The notes: generated by a model from the letters alone, not told the origin. Positions 45,042-59,010 are shown, counted from the stretch's first letter. The stretch: 64,000 bases of DNA from Larimichthys crocea (GCF_000972845.2 NC_040022.1:5176979-5240978); one strand, 5' to 3'. Translations and numbers: made by a program.

Positions 45042-48000
45042 AAAGTATGATAAAATGAATAGTACTTCATTATGGACAGGATATTATTTTTCACCTTCGG
45101 TTGGGCAAATAGGATCCATCTTTGTTTATGCAATATATTTACATAAATAAATGAATAAATAGAAACATATACAGCATATGCAACCATAAAAGGAAAATTT
45201 AAGGACTAAAACAACTTTATTCTAATAATTTTGTGACAAATTACACCAATCAATTAAACAAACTAATATAAACTCAAAGGTCCATTTACTGAAGTTTAAA
45301 CTGCATCTCACATGTTTTCTGTTGAGGCCCTTTGAGCTCAAATTCATTTGTTACATGTATTGTTTCCAAAGATCAAGAATAAACTTCTGCACTCAGTCTT
45401 TCATTATTTCTTTCTTCTTTTTATGTTTTAAGAAGTAATAATCCACCATACAGTCAGCACTAAGAGGAAATTGAAAACGCAACTTTTAAGACAGAGATCT
45501 ACCTCAAGCTTGAGGACGTATGTTGCATGAATATGTGAATACATTACTGGCTTACGCAGAGTTTGATTGCCTGATATATCCAGCAGAACACTGATTTGTA
45601 TGTTTGAACTTTTCATGATATTTCAATTTGCTTTTGGCTTAAGTAATTTTAAACTTTATGATACATTTTACAGAAATACAGACCATTATTCTGTTGGTGT
45701 TTTCTCCTTCCACAATGCTGGCAGTGTGCTGCAGGAGTTCAGTGTGATGTGTTGTGACAGGAGGTGTCTGCTGGGAGAAATATGATGGAGGCGAAGTAAT
45801 AAGACTTCCTGCAGAGTTATGAGGTTGTCCAGAAGAGGGTGCTACATGTCCAGCTGCCCGTGCTGACTTCAGTAATAGTCAGTACAGTCAGTATGCTGCT
45901 CCATCCTAAACCTATTTATTACCGACTGTGGACTGACTTGAACTCATAGAGGATGTGTTGACGATGATGACGCTCAATAAACTTCTGGGTAACCATGACA
46001 AGTGGCCATGTTGAGTTTTTGTAAAGATTTGAAACATCATTTATCATATCACTTTGTCATGTGTGTATTTCTGCCAGATCTCCACTAGGAAAAGCAAATG
46101 AAAAGCTTAAAATGACAACACAATAAAAAAAAAAAATTCCTGGTTAGACAAAATTACAAGTTATTGAACCTGCAATAAATTACTTAATTCAAATTATAGC
46201 ATCTTAAAAATGTTCACACTTAAGTTGTTAGAAACCGACACTACCTTTAATACATGCTGTAGGTGAGTGAGTGAGTGTATGCTGTAGTTTTACGGTCAAT
46301 AGTTAAGATCAGTTAAGGAGGAGGCGAGGTTTTAAGGAGTGACATCTTGGTTGTGACTAGATTAGCTTCATGTCCCCAATCCTATCTACAGCCATTAACT
46401 AGCTGTGGGATTAAGATAAAAGAAGACTGGAGTACAGAGATCTTAATGAGAAGTGTAAGAGAGAAAAGGTTTTACTAACTCCATCAAGTCAAGCTGTAAT
46501 GATTGATGGCACCAGACAAGCTCCAGTACGACATTTACTGGACGTCAAGATGATGGAAATGATTGGCATTGTGTGTGTATTACTTTAACATTAATGTGTT
46601 ATGAGTCACATATTAATTTTGAGACCTTATAATCATCGTAGGTCAAACAAACTGTTAAGATAAGTGTCAGTGAGAGCACAAAGTTCAACTTTAAGTCATT
46701 CATACAAGATAAACCATGTGGTTATATTTGTCTTTCATAACTAGACCAAAAGTTTTAATGTCCACAAGCTCTGGACAGCAGGTCGGATAGGCCTTATTGT
46801 CTTGTTTTCATGCATGGGCCTATAACAGAGATGAGAGAGCCACATCACAAGTACATAATGTTTGGGGAGAATGTCACAGTGATGGATATCTGTCTTCCGT
46901 CATTAGTACAGTGTTGATTTTAGCTTGGCTGGTGGGCTCAGATTCAGGCCTGTTAGACTTTGCTGACAGATTTATCATGAGATCCATCCATAGTTATATA
47001 TGGGTCCTTTATTGTACAGTATAAAAAAACTGTTTACTAATGTGAATGGAGAGTTGTGTAACTGTATCTCAATCCTTGTGTGCATACCGAGATTGTTTAA
47101 AAAAAGAGAAGCGAGAGTATGATAAGATTTGTAAATGTGTAGACACATCTGTGAATGGGTCATTACATATTTGTTTGTACAATTACAAATTTTAATATAC
47201 ACACACAGATCAGGAATTCTGTTTTAATTAAGATTTGTATTACCTTTTTTGTTGATGAGTCTCATTACCAGGTATTCAAATATCAATCAGCAATTATCTA
47301 CTACCTATATAAAGACTAATTATCGACAATAAACTGTTCAGTTATGTTTGTTATAATGCTCTTGATGCTTTCTCTACACTGACAAGAATAAAAATCAATT
47401 TCTTGATTTTAAATAATACTATAATCTGCATTGTTGTTGCCCCCCCCCAAAAAAAGTTTTTTGTTTGTTTGTTTGTTTCAGAATACCTGTCTACTTACCT
47501 CAGAAGAAACACCTGATGAGCTGCAGCACTGACTCTTCATACATTGATATTTATCTTTTTATCTTTATAAAGACTGTAGGCTATAAACGGTCCACACCAG
47601 TAATAGGCTCGGTAGGTAGTCCTCTAAGGACACCTGGCAGGTAGTTGCTCTCCTGTGTGCCAGCTTGGTTAGAGAACATAAAGTAGTCACTGTGATGCAC
47701 ATCCAGCATGTTTGCCTGAAATACTTCCAACAAGTGGGTCAGTGGTCATGCCAACAAAGCAACATGAAAGCCCTTTACACAATGATCTTTGGGAACAGTG
47801 AGACTGCTGTTATTTCTATGACATGCTCTCTTCATGTACATGTAGGTACGATTTGGCACAAAATGAATGGGTTTCTTACTTTCAGATAATGGTAGATTAG
47901 TCCATCGATGTATTAAAGGAGCAAAGTACAGCTCTGTCAGTAAGCCTTGCTGCCACTTTATGCCAGTGCCCAACCGTGGTACTAAAACCAAAAAGCATTT

Positions 48001-48700
48001 TCCTTTTAGAACACATTTCTGAAAGAGACCCAAACAAGCTCAATTATTACTCCTTGCATTATTTTTTTTTATTTTTATAATTGTAAAAAAGCCCCATGAC
48101 ATCATCCCAATATGAAGTTTATGGGCAGTGCGGGACCAAGCAGGCAGAGCTGGGCAGTGCACCACACAACACATAAGTGAACCAAAAATCTTTTTTTGCT
48201 ATTTACTTTTAAATGAACGGCTGCCATCTGTATCCAGTTTTTAAAATACAACCCTGTATAAGGCAGGCTTCTAATTTCTATCTTGTTTTTACTGGCTGAA
48301 ATGATGATAGCCAATTAAGATAATGTTAGCTCCATCACTTAAAAATTATACAATCTAACAGGTCCCTGCAGCAAGGAACCCCCAATCCAAAATCCCAACA
48401 AGTACAGTGCACATACTGTAGAACACTATAGATGGCAGCTTCATTATATTTCTCTCAGAGGTCCAGAAACCAGAAACTGGTCCCAGGTTTCTGTGTCTGC
48501 ATTACTTTGTGCTTAGTTGTACTTAGGAAAATGCACATGTAAAATGCTTCAGCATCGTATGCACCTGAAAAACAACAACAACAGCATCACACATCCACGG
48601 ATACATGAACCGTACAACTAACTTCATAACATTTAAACATAAGGTGACTGTCACAAATTCTTCCAAGCACGCTACTCCTTGTGGATAATGTAGGCACTGT
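45040..48700. other. intergenic, no gene recognised
   Basis: AT-rich sequence with a C/A-run and (GTTT)n near 47440-47480. Open frames are short and unrelated to known proteins. Confidence 0.6.
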
Positions 48701-49113
48701 TTTTCTTAATTGGACCCTGAATGCAGCAGCAGTGATCCACAGGAGCCACACAGAGCCGGGGTTCTGCTGCTGTACGGACAGTAGGACCTGTCAGGACATT
48801 GAAATTTTGTCAAACAGCTGGGTTGAGGTGGGTCAGTCAGCAGGAAAAAGCCCACGTTAGATTAGAATCGGACCGACAGAGCGTCCCGTTACCGGAGCAG
48901 TGTCCTGTCTCATTGATTCAAAGGGGGATGAATGCTGACACATCCACGCAGTCAGCGAAGGCACCGGGCTCGCAGGAGGGCAAGCTGAAGAGCGGGGCAG
49001 AGTGATGCGTTTAGGGGGGACGGGGGGCACTTTGTTTCTACTCTGAAACTTGACAGCGGCAGCGGCAGCAGCAGAGGTGGGGGGGCTGGACACCTGGACC
49101 ACATTTGGATAAC
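48700..49113 (+). promoter_or_regulatory. CpG- and GC-rich promoter-like region
   Basis: From about 48720 the base composition changes to GC-rich with many CpGs, CGG/GCAGCGGCAGCAGCAG runs and G-tracts, then returns to AT-rich after about 49240. This is the only such island between PPL and the right end. It immediately precedes a good ATG and splice donor, so a promoter plus 5' UTR on the plus strand is likely. Confidence 0.6.
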
Positions 49114-49178
49114 ATGTCTCTGCTCAAACAGCGAGGGAGAGAGCTCGAGCGTTTCGACGGACTGTCGCTCATTTACTG
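49114..49178 (+). CDS. probable first coding exon of an unidentified gene
   Basis: An ATG opens a 65-nt frame (MSLLKQRGRELERFDGLSLI, then Y) ending at TACTG followed by the strong donor GTACGTG, leaving phase 2. The CpG-rich upstream sequence and isolated GC content support a first exon. I do not recognise the peptide and found no matching second exon inside the window, so the rest of the gene may lie beyond 64000. The expected vertebrate neighbour SEC14L5 begins with a different sequence, so this is probably not it. The frame could also be non-coding 5' sequence. Confidence 0.45.
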
Positions 49179-50490
49179 GTACGTGAAAAGTTTGAGTTTA
49201 ACCACGGCCCGTGCCTGTTCGCTCCGGGAGCGGGGCTGAAATACAACAACTTGAATGTGTTTTTATTTATTTGTTTATTTGTCTTCTTAAGCATTACCAT
49301 ATACACCTTTGGCTCCACTGATATATATGACGTAGTTGTTTTTAATGCAATTTGGCTCACTTGTTGACATGTACAGAGCGGCAAACATGGCGGTAACAAG
49401 GATGGTATCATTTAAATTAAGTTTGTTTCTTCAGACAGGTGGCTAAATGAATTATAATCAGTATTATAGGCTATACGATTCTCACTAATAGCTAAGGCCA
49501 ATGTCTGTTTTTTGTTCCTGTTTACATTCACAGCAATCATTTTAATATGAAATAGTATGTAAACACAGGTGTTACTAATGATACTAAAATTAAGGTTCAG
49601 TTCCATTCAGGTCAGGGTGGTGCTGTGGTGCTGCACTAAATGGAACATAACTTAATTAGCATCATTGTTAACACCTGTGCTTGCCTACTATTTCATGTCA
49701 AAATGGCATTTGATAAGTGTGTGTGTGTGTGTGTGGGTGTGTGTGTGTGTTGGTGATATAGTTCAGCTGAGCTGGTTTTGCACTGGGTACGTTTTGATAT
49801 TTTAAAATGCAGTGTTGTTTATTTGTCCAATTTGGAATTTTCTTTTTAATTTTTTATTACAAAATAACAACAAGACAAACTTGCTGCACATTTTTCTAGT
49901 TTCGATAAATGGAGATGAGATGGAATAAACTCAGAATTATTACCAACAATATATTATGTGAAGTTACATTAGAATATTTAAAGGGTAGGATTTAATGGCA
50001 ATTTTAGATTATATTAAAATTGACAGAATTAAACAACATAATACACTGACTTATTTATTGTTGTTCATCTCTTTGTCACACCATTCATATACCACATTGG
50101 ATTACATAACACAGTTGCCAGAGTCTAATATTAAATACATTTAGCATATATAAAGCAGTAGCTACACCACTTCTCTCCCAAGACACAATGTTTTTACAAT
50201 ATAGATAGATATTAAATGAAGATGAAATATAAGTGATCCCATGAGGAAGTAGGGTAGCTTGGCGATCGTGAGTTCATTTTGTGCTGTCCTGAGGGGAGGA
50301 GTCAGTCAGCTAAATGTTGGTGCTGAGTGGACTGATGGGGCTGGCTCAGCTGGGGAATGCTTAAAGGCAAGCTGAGGAGAGGTGGTGATATACTGCTGCT
50401 GGATGCCCCCCTCTCTGGACGTCAAGCATCTTTTGCTCAGCCACAAACAGAGCCACCCATAAAGTTTCCCTCATGATTCTCTCCTCCCAG

Positions 50491-50615
50491 AAGTTACCCG
50501 AGCTCTGGGACTACTTTCTGATCTACGTCTCAGGAGCCTTAGAGTTTAATCCTGACAGTGAAGACGTAGACCTGGGACTGTTTCCACTCAGGATGAACCC
50601 CACCATTAAGTCCAG
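50491..50615 (+). CDS. weak candidate internal exon
   Basis: A pyrimidine-rich acceptor (TTCTCTCCTCCCAG) and a donor (CAGGTAGGTGG) bracket 125 nt with one open frame, starting KLPELWDYFLIYVSGALEFN and continuing about 20 residues. The two other frames contain stops. Its entry phase (0) does not match the exit phase (2) of the exon at 49114, so another exon would be needed between them. No homology recognised. Confidence 0.25.
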
Positions 50616-50981
50616 GTAGGTGGGACACAGGTAGAGGCAGGAGCAGCGGTGAAGAGGGATGCTTTAAAATAAACTGCTGAGAAACCGATGCCTTGAATCT
50701 CTGCCAGGAGAGAGGTCAGTTCAGGATGTTTGAAATAAAATGGAACCTGCAACTTAGGTCAAATTCAAATACTCTTTTAAAATGGTCTTGCAGGAGTAAC
50801 AGAAACTGCTTTGTTTAGTTTGCATCACTGGCTAGATATAGGTTATAGTAGTAGTAAATAAAAGAGTGGTACTCATGGGTTCATAATAACATTTGAAAAA
50901 AGCAATATGACAATAGTATATATAAAAATACTTTTTAAAATGGCTTGATTCATGATTTACCTGGAAAAAATCGTTATCGTT

Positions 50982-51090
50982 TAGCGATGGAGGAAGTATT
51001 CATGTGTTTTAGTAAAAGTACTGATACCATGCTGTAGAAATACTACTTAAGTGAAAGTCCTGTACAGAAAATACTAAAATTAATTTTTTT
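50982..51090. mobile_element. end fragment of the AAGTAC-rich repeat
   Basis: GATGGAGGAAGTATTCATGT with nearby TTTTAGTAAAAGTACTGATA and AAATACTACTTAAGTGAAAG corresponds to one end of the element at 14800-15305. Confidence 0.6.
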
Positions 51091-51148
51091 TTAAATCATT
51101 TAAAGGAAAAGTACCACATCTTATTTGTGAAGTTGGAACCACAAAATT

Positions 51149-51164
51149 CACACACACACATACA

Positions 51165-51199
<35 letters not shown>
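51149..51199. repeat. (CA)n microsatellite
   Basis: CA units with two TA interruptions. Confidence 0.97.
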
Positions 51200-51202
<3 letters not shown>

Positions 51203-54200
51203 AAACAATTCTCAAAAGAGTTGCTGATTACTCTTCTGTCAATCGACTAATTGATTCATCTACTTATTGTTAAGCTCTTCTTGTATAATCTCTTGGGTAA
51301 TTTAATTTACAAACAAAACAAATCATTTCTGAACACTAAATATGTTTTGTTTGTAATATTAATTTATAAACTAACTTGATCACAAATATTCATAGTAACC
51401 TATTAGATCTTTGTCGATTAGCTTGATGCTGTGAAGTAATGGGAATTGCCATTAATGTACTTAATTAGCTTTGCAGAAATATTAACAATCAATCGATTGT
51501 CTATGTACATATGTTAGTGTGTGTGTATGTCTGTATGTATGTGTATTTATATATTGTGTTATAAAGTTGCCTGGTTGCTTGTAAGAATGTTTAAATTGAC
51601 AAGTTTAAACTTTATCTGGTTAATGTAATTAAGTTTATACAATTAGTTGAATCCAGGACGCTCAGTTACAACACCATAAGGCCTATACTATACTGCACCG
51701 TACAATACTGCTAAAAACTGTGGCCTGTGCCTTGTCTACACTGGAGTGAACATGAAGTAATATGGACTGACAGTAACTCTTTCATTGGACAGTTTTGGTG
51801 ATGTCATCCTGCATTGTCAGCACGACATGCATGCACACATCAAATTCCTGTGTTGATGGCAGGTCATGTTGCACTTTACTGAACGCGATCTGTTTGTTTC
51901 TCTGGTGAGTTCATGATCACAGCATGATTAGCAGAGTAACTGGACCTCATCTGCCATACTGGTGAACAGGTCGAAACTGTAATATTATGAGAAGGATATT
52001 ACCTTGTGACTGACTTGTTTTACTCACTTTGGGATGAGGACTTTTTGGTGTTCAGACAGCTCTGTTTACACACGTGTGTTACCATGGTTAACAAATTACC
52101 TACTGTAGATAGCTCATTTCTTTTATTGCTATGGAAAACTTGTATGTTGATGATAACCAGATTCATTTAGTAGCTTAGCTTTTCAATTCATGCTAAAGTC
52201 AAATTCTATCAATAAGTCCTATGGTTGGTCTGGTTACTGCTTGAGTATCAATGTTTCCTAAGGCATCTATATTGTTATTTGCAGCATTATAAAACAGGTA
52301 TCAGTCTTCCTGCTAGTGACATCACTGGATAACTTTCTCGTACTATGTTGAACTCTGTATCAGCAGTATAATGACATAAAGGTTTCATTTCAAACGTGCT
52401 TATAGACATACATCTGATTCCATGTCATTTGTGTTAACGTGGATGCTTTTCCCTTAACTCCAGTTATCCACATTAAGTTTCATTGTGAAACATTTGAACA
52501 GAGATGCATGGAGCATGAATCGCACACGTCTGCTGCCAACACAGATCAAGCAGGATGTTAAGGCAGTGAGACAGATGGAGCACTGCTGAGTGCAAACACT
52601 GTTCTTTTCTTTTTTTGTCTCTGTCTCTTCCACTGCAATTTCATATTTTGCTTTTGGCACTCAATGCTGGGGTTACACAGAACCATCAGGACAATATTGG
52701 CCTTTTATCCAATTTCAGATATCAGCTATTAGTCTGGCTCACCTCGGATATGATAAGAGGAGGTACCTGCTGTCCATAATCCTACAGCATGTTTGTATTA
52801 TTTTTCATTTATTTAAAGTTAAATACGTGTTGTGGGAGAATTTTACTCAGCAGTGAGTAAAAGCTCAAATTTAGCTTGCAGTGTCTTTCAGATTAAAAAA
52901 AGGTTTCCTGGAACAGTCACAGAAGTTGGGCTGGCTTTATTGATAACTGACACAGTGACAGATAGTGGGAATGGAGGATTGTCAAATAGAGGGTATGAAA
53001 GGAGGATGGACTGAATAATTACTAGAGGCTCTGACAGGGGAGGACTTTGGTTGACGACTGGTGACCCCTGGCTGAAGCTATAGACCTGTGAAAAAGGAGG
53101 TGGTGGATACAAAGGTTAGACATAGGTTACAGACTGATTCAAAAACTCACAACGATGACTCACTTGATGAACTGACAACGAGTACCAGAGGGAGTGTTCA
53201 GGTCAATGTGGGCCTACTGGGGGTAAGACAACCCATGAAATTCAGGGGCAAGATAGAGCAGAGGGCCCGAACAATGTAATGTTGGTATATCAAGATATAA
53301 AAGGGTCAGTCTAAGGTAACAAAAACATAAGCATTCTTGTTTTCAAATTATTATACAGTAATGAAAACACAGTTATGTGATTAGAGTCCCCAAAACACTG
53401 GACCTTGTAAGTACAGCACACATTACAAATGTCAGCATTGTACTGCATAAAATTAGTAGCAAAAAGGCTAAAACATGTAAAAGCACAGGAATACTTTCAC
53501 TTCAAAAATTGAGGGTTGAGCAAAGAGATTTTACACTATCGAAACCATTTTAATATTTCATTTTCAGGTGTTTTCTGAAATGGTTTACATCATCAAACTA
53601 TAGTTTAACATGTAAAACTACACAGAAATACCAGGAAGAGGTCAAAGCATTACTCTTTGAATGGAGCTGAAGGGTTTTAAGGTGGATTGTTCTTCTAAAT
53701 GAGCTTGCAACCGACATTTCCATGAGTATGATTTCACTAGTCAAAATCTCACAGATAGCACATTGTTCTTTTGGCTCAGTGTCCTTGACTTGATATTTAT
53801 TGTGAGACCAACCACGGGCTGTGACAGTGGTGGCAGGTGTGACTGGATGCAATTTGACAGGTTATTTACTCGACTCAGGTCCTGTGGAAGTCAGGCCTCT
53901 GGTGGCAACAAACATCCCTTCAGTTCTGCTGTGACAGAGGAAAACAGCATGCTCTCATTAAGTCACCTGGCCTTAGCATCTTTCACCTCCTTATCTGGGA
54001 CACTTTGTTATGATGTACGTATGTCCTCTGTTCCATTCTTGTTAATTAGAGGTCATTATTGCCTAGATACAGTCTGGCTCTCCAGTTATTTATTTTACTT
54101 ATCACTGATGCTTTTAATTTCTGTGTCCCCCTAAACTGAACAGAAAAATCCTCAAGAGGCTGTTGAAAGAAATTCTGAGAAATCACTGATGTAATGAACC

Positions 54201-54299
54201 TGACAAGACAGGTTGAGAAAAAATTAGTTACAACACTTTAGAGTATATCCAGATATATCACAGAAGAGCTCTCAGTCTTTTGGAGCTGACTTCAAAAGA

Positions 54300-54830
54300 T
54301 CTGTGAACAAAACAGCCATAACCCAACATGCGCACACTAATGCTAAATGTAACCCCTATATCGTCCAGTCCTCACGGTCATACCTCTACAAATTCAGATC
54401 CTCCTGTCCTCTGTAAGAATGGATCAGCATTGGCAAATTGTTATCTTCAGGTCCCTCCAGATTCTCAGTGGGGTTCAAGTCTGGGCTTTGGCCTTGGCTC
54501 CTCTGGGACATTCAGGGCCCTGTCCTAAAGCTGCTAGGCTGGGTGCTTTGTGTCGTCATACTGAAAGATGAGTATATGTTCTGGTTTGAAGTGGTGTACT
54601 TGCAAGTAATTTAGCCCTGATCATTCCCCTTGCTGCTAGAAACATCAATAAAGCATGGTTTTGGAATGGTATGATGGTGATCAGCATTACATGGTCTTCT
54701 GCATGGGCAACAGTTCTATGCAATCAGGCTAAAAAAACTGCTGTTGCTTAGGTGGTTTGATCCCAGCACAACTAACTGAGTGGGAGCCTGTGGAGCAAGT
54801 TCCAGGGACAGGAATCATTGGCCTTGGTCT
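54300..54830 (-). pseudogene. decayed Tc1/mariner transposase
   Basis: Read on the minus strand with frame breaks it contains FQYDDTKHPA and, further on, GQSPDLNPTENLE. These correspond to the FQQDNDPKH and QSPDLNPIENLW motifs around the second and third catalytic acidic residues of Tc1/mariner DDE transposases. Internal stops and frameshifts show it is dead. Terminal inverted repeats were not identified. Confidence 0.7.
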
Positions 54831-54999
54831 TCCACTGTGAGTACTGTTTGATTAAGTTTTGAGTCCAGCAGGCTTAATGACAAACTGGGAGATGGTTCCA
54901 CAGGAGAGGAGTGTGATGGCTGAAGGCTCTGCCTCCCATTCTGCTTTTGGAGACCATTGGAACTATAAGAAACCCTGAATGCTGAGAGCTGTCCTAGTG

Positions 55000-57400
55000 C
55001 AGTAATGGGGTACTATGAGCTCTTTAAAATATGATGGTGCCTAATGGAAAATGTTTGTGTTAATGACAGATGCATGATATATAATGTGCATCGGACAAGC
55101 CACTGGGTTCTAAAATAAAACTCTTCTCGCCTAGTCGCTGAGTGAGGCTGAACAATGCTTTGTAATTTTTTTATTTTTTTAAATTCTTTACAGAATTTAA
55201 TCTGTAATCCTAAACTACACCGCTAGATGCCACTAAATCCTGCACACTCCATTAAGCGATTTAGGTCACTAGCGAGTGATGTACACTTCCTGCCACTCTG
55301 TCATTTTTTTAGTCCATGTGGTCAGTTTTTCATGATGAAAATATTCTTTAGGACTCAAACATAAAACAATCTGTATAGTTGTGTCCAATTCATCTACCCT
55401 TGTTTTCTTTTGCCATTCTTCATCGCTATATTTCACAGATATAAAGAGGTAGCTATCTACAGTAGCTATGTAGGAAGATGTGTTCCCTTTCTTAATCCCA
55501 TCTACAAAAGCTCTGATTGGTTGATTTGCTATCAAATGAGCACAAAACCAGACTTGCATGACATTGGAATGTTCTCAATCATCCACGCTGGTGCTGTTGG
55601 TACCCAAAATGTTAGACGCTGAAACATAAATCTGCTATTACACATTGACTTCAAAACTATCTAGTTACTTTCTTCTTAATATTTTCTCAATAGAAAGTAG
55701 CTCGAACTAAAACTTCTCACAAGAAGGTCTGTGAGTTTTTCTATTGGATCTATAACTTACAAAAAAAGAGTGTAACAAAGTATTTGGCATTCTCAATGCC
55801 CGATTTCCTCAAAGCATGTTCATATTTTATTTCTACAGTACAGAACTTTGGCAGTGACTTTCACAGAAATGGGGCTGTAATTTGTTGTTTGGAAAATGTA
55901 AAATACTTAAACTTATACTTTTCATGACTACAGAGCCAGATCCATATAATGGGAATTTTTCATTTGACCTTTTTTGCAAAGGGTTCCTATAAATGCATGG
56001 GGACAAAATTTCTGATCACCCAATCACACATACAGTCTGAACACAGGCTGCACATGAATGGACATGTCCACTTTCACTACCATCATGTATAATGGAACCA
56101 GAGTCTGTTTCAGGGTATATTTGCACCTTTTATGTTGGTGTTGTAATCTGAATAAATGAAACATTGCTTCTATTTATGTTGGATAAAAATATTGTATGGT
56201 GCTCTTCAGCACATCCCTGTATTCCTCTAAACACGTACATTCGTATCTCCTTTTGGAGTTCTCTCACATTTTGCAGACTCTTAAAGACAATCAGCTCCAT
56301 TCTTCCTTGTCAGGTAAAATCAATGTGCAGTAATGGGAGTCCAATTCACCTCTTGTCGACTCCTCTCATCCCCGTTCCCTCTGGTGATGATCGATTTGCT
56401 GGGAATGACTTCTTTGGGTTTGATTTTCTCTCCACTGAAGATGTGGATCCTGAGGCAGACTGCTGACTGGGTTTGCCTCCAGGGAAGTTTGGTTGTTGCT
56501 GATTTTTTATTTATTTATTTTTTCCCCTCTCCTTCTCAACCTATTGATGTTGCCTTACTTAGCTGAGTGGTCTGTTGTGTCTATTTCTAGTGTCAAAGGT
56601 GTCAAACACTCGTCCTTTTTTTTTTCTTTTCGAGTGTAAGTGGGCTCCTGGTGTGTGCCCTAACAGTTGTAATTAGCTGAGACGAGCTCCATGCCTTTCA
56701 TTCAACTGAAGGCTAATTAAGTAATTAAGAAAGCTCATCAATTTCAATTTTTTCTGTTTTATCTTAGAATTCAGTCCTTTTGTATTTAGTTATACGTAAC
56801 TTTTTTTCAAAAGCTTTGAAGGATTAATCAAAAGAAAAAGTCCACAACCAACTTACAATTATGTAATGGTACAGAGTCCTCAGAAAATAATTTGTCAAAA
56901 CCTATGACGTTGTTGACATTTATACCCCTTCAATATCGAAGTGACAAAGCAACATGTAAAAGCTGTTGCTGATGTAACTTGTATTTCACAGTTCTTGTTG
57001 TTCAAGAGATGTTATTTGGGAAAATGTGATGAACAGTTGAGACAGTCACCTAGAGATAATTTCCATAGCACTTGTTTTTTTCACCAGTTTGATTGTTTTC
57101 ACCCTGATTAGTTGTCGCCTGTGTCTTATCATCCTGCCTTCACTTGTGTATTCAGTCTGTGTGTTCCTTGGTTTCAGTGTCAGTTTGTTGTCGTACTAGG
57201 TGTCAGCATCCCACTGGTTTGTTGTTTTGTTTTTGGATCTTAGCTTCTCTGGAACTTTCCTTTTCATTCTGACTTTTTGAGCCGTGCCTGCCTCACCACC
57301 CTGTAAGTCTTGTGTTTTGTGTTAGTACATTATTTTTGGATTGCACAAGCTCTGCCTCCTGTAGCATCTGCATTTGGGCCTTTCCTCCTGAGTTAACTTT
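55000..57400. other. no gene recognised
   Basis: AT-rich. The longest frame (55269-55559, minus) has no recognisable domain and no splice context. Confidence 0.55.
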
Positions 57401-57424
57401 GCTTGCACAAATGTGACTGAACAA

Positions 57425-57560
57425 TAGAACTGCCTTGTTGACTCTTTAGCAGCTAAATGCTCCACTAGTCTCTAACTCTGTCTGCTGTTTGGTGCTGAGC
57501 AGGTAGTTCAGAGTGTTTATCAGAGCTTTTGTTCTGAAAACAGCTTCTGCTTTGGCTAAA
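57425..57560 (-). mobile_element. TTAGCTCATTGTTTTGG-family repeat, partial
   Basis: The minus strand reads ACTACCTGCTCAGCACCAAA, CAGCAGACAGAGTTAGAGAC and GTGGAGCATTTAGCTGCTAA, colinear with the copy at 60390-60552. Confidence 0.65.
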
Positions 57561-57674
57561 GACAATGCTATTAGAGCAGTGAGAGAGGAGACAGTGTGGG
57601 TGCACCTAAGGGATGATATTTAGTTGACTCTGGTTACATTGTGGCTTGTAACCACCTTGTGAAAACATACAAAC

Positions 57675-57676
57675 GT

Positions 57677-57708
<32 letters not shown>
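57675..57708. repeat. (GT)n microsatellite
   Basis: GT repeat with one GA interruption. Confidence 0.96.
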
Positions 57709-58966
57709 TAAGCATGTCTGCATGTGCTGACCTAAAAGTTGGTATCAGCTCAGCTCTTCCGAGTTTCCCTGTTTATCACGTTTCACACAGTTTGAAAAAA
57801 TGTGCAGGTACAGTACTCACAGAAAATTTAATATTTATAATGCATGTTCTCTCATAAGTAATTATCCTTTTAGTAGGAGGCTTGGGTAGAGATGAGCTTG
57901 TGTTTAATGCTGAAAAAGTCAAGAGTACATAAAAGAATAAAGTAAATGGTGACAGTGCTCTCACCCTCACTGATTTCAGATGTTTCTACTTCAAACGGCA
58001 GCATGCGCACATCTTAAAATCTACTTGGAAAATGAAGAGATGTAGTGAAAACATTGGTAAAATAATCCCAGGCAAACTTCTCCTAATCAGCTGCATAACC
58101 ACACAACCATGATGTATTTTTATCCTTGGAATATGCAAACACAATAAGAGACTGTGATATTTTTAATTAATATTTCAGATCCAGAGAAGCCTTTTGATTT
58201 TTTTTCTTGTTTTTTTTTTCACTCTTTCCTACAGAAGGCTGAAGAGGCCACAGATTTAATTATTTTTGTTTCTCAAGATCACAGAATATTTTTAGGACAT
58301 TGTTATCATAGCCGACTACAGCTGCAACCCATAAAGGAAGTCTTATAACATTCCTCTAGGAATGTATAGTGTTTGTGTAAGCTTACAGAAATTGATATTA
58401 CTGTACGGGCTAAAGGTGTCAGTGTTCCTGGTTTTTATAATTGTATAAAGATTGTTTCTTCTTTATTATCTAATGACCTCAAGGCAGTTTGTATTACACA
58501 AAATACAAACAAAACACACATACATTTTTAATGAGAAACACTGAATGTTAACATAACTGTTTGTTTAGTCAGCTTCATAGGACACCTCCTTATACTGCTG
58601 AGGTTTTCCATCAGGGATTTGGGTTAGCCCTGTCAGTGTCTGCTGTTCACTGAACATGCAGCTTCTCTTCTTACCCATAGAGGGCAGCCTTGTAACTGGA
58701 AACACTTGGCAGTGATCGCTTTAGTTTTCGCCGTGTTGCTCTCTGTTGCACTAACACATCATGCTCACCCAAGAGTTTTAAGTTTGTGTACGTGGGTGAG
58801 CGTAAGTGTCTCTCTGTGATTGGGTCCCAGCCTGTTTGATTTCTCAGCGTGGATTGGATAATCCCATAATCTGATAACAACCCACTGTGCAGATTTAGTG
58901 ATTAAAGTTCGGAGGCAAATGGTCGTTGCCATGGCTGCCAAATAGAAGAAGAGAATAAATCTGTTT

Positions 58967-58970
<4 letters not shown>

Positions 58971-59010
<40 letters not shown>
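58971..59010. repeat. (GT)n microsatellite
   Basis: Twenty uninterrupted GT units, preceded by ATGT. Confidence 0.97.

Larger units (their letters stand above)
49179..54250. other. gene-poor stretch, possibly intron 1 of the 49.1-kb gene
   Basis: AT-rich, with (GT)n at 49715-49750, (CA)n at 51149-51199 and a repeat fragment at 50982-51090. Apart from the weak candidate at 50491 no exon is supported. Confidence 0.5.

Noticed and set aside
55269..55559. 96-codon minus-strand frame
   Set aside because: No recognisable domain or splice context, and flanked by repeat-like sequence.
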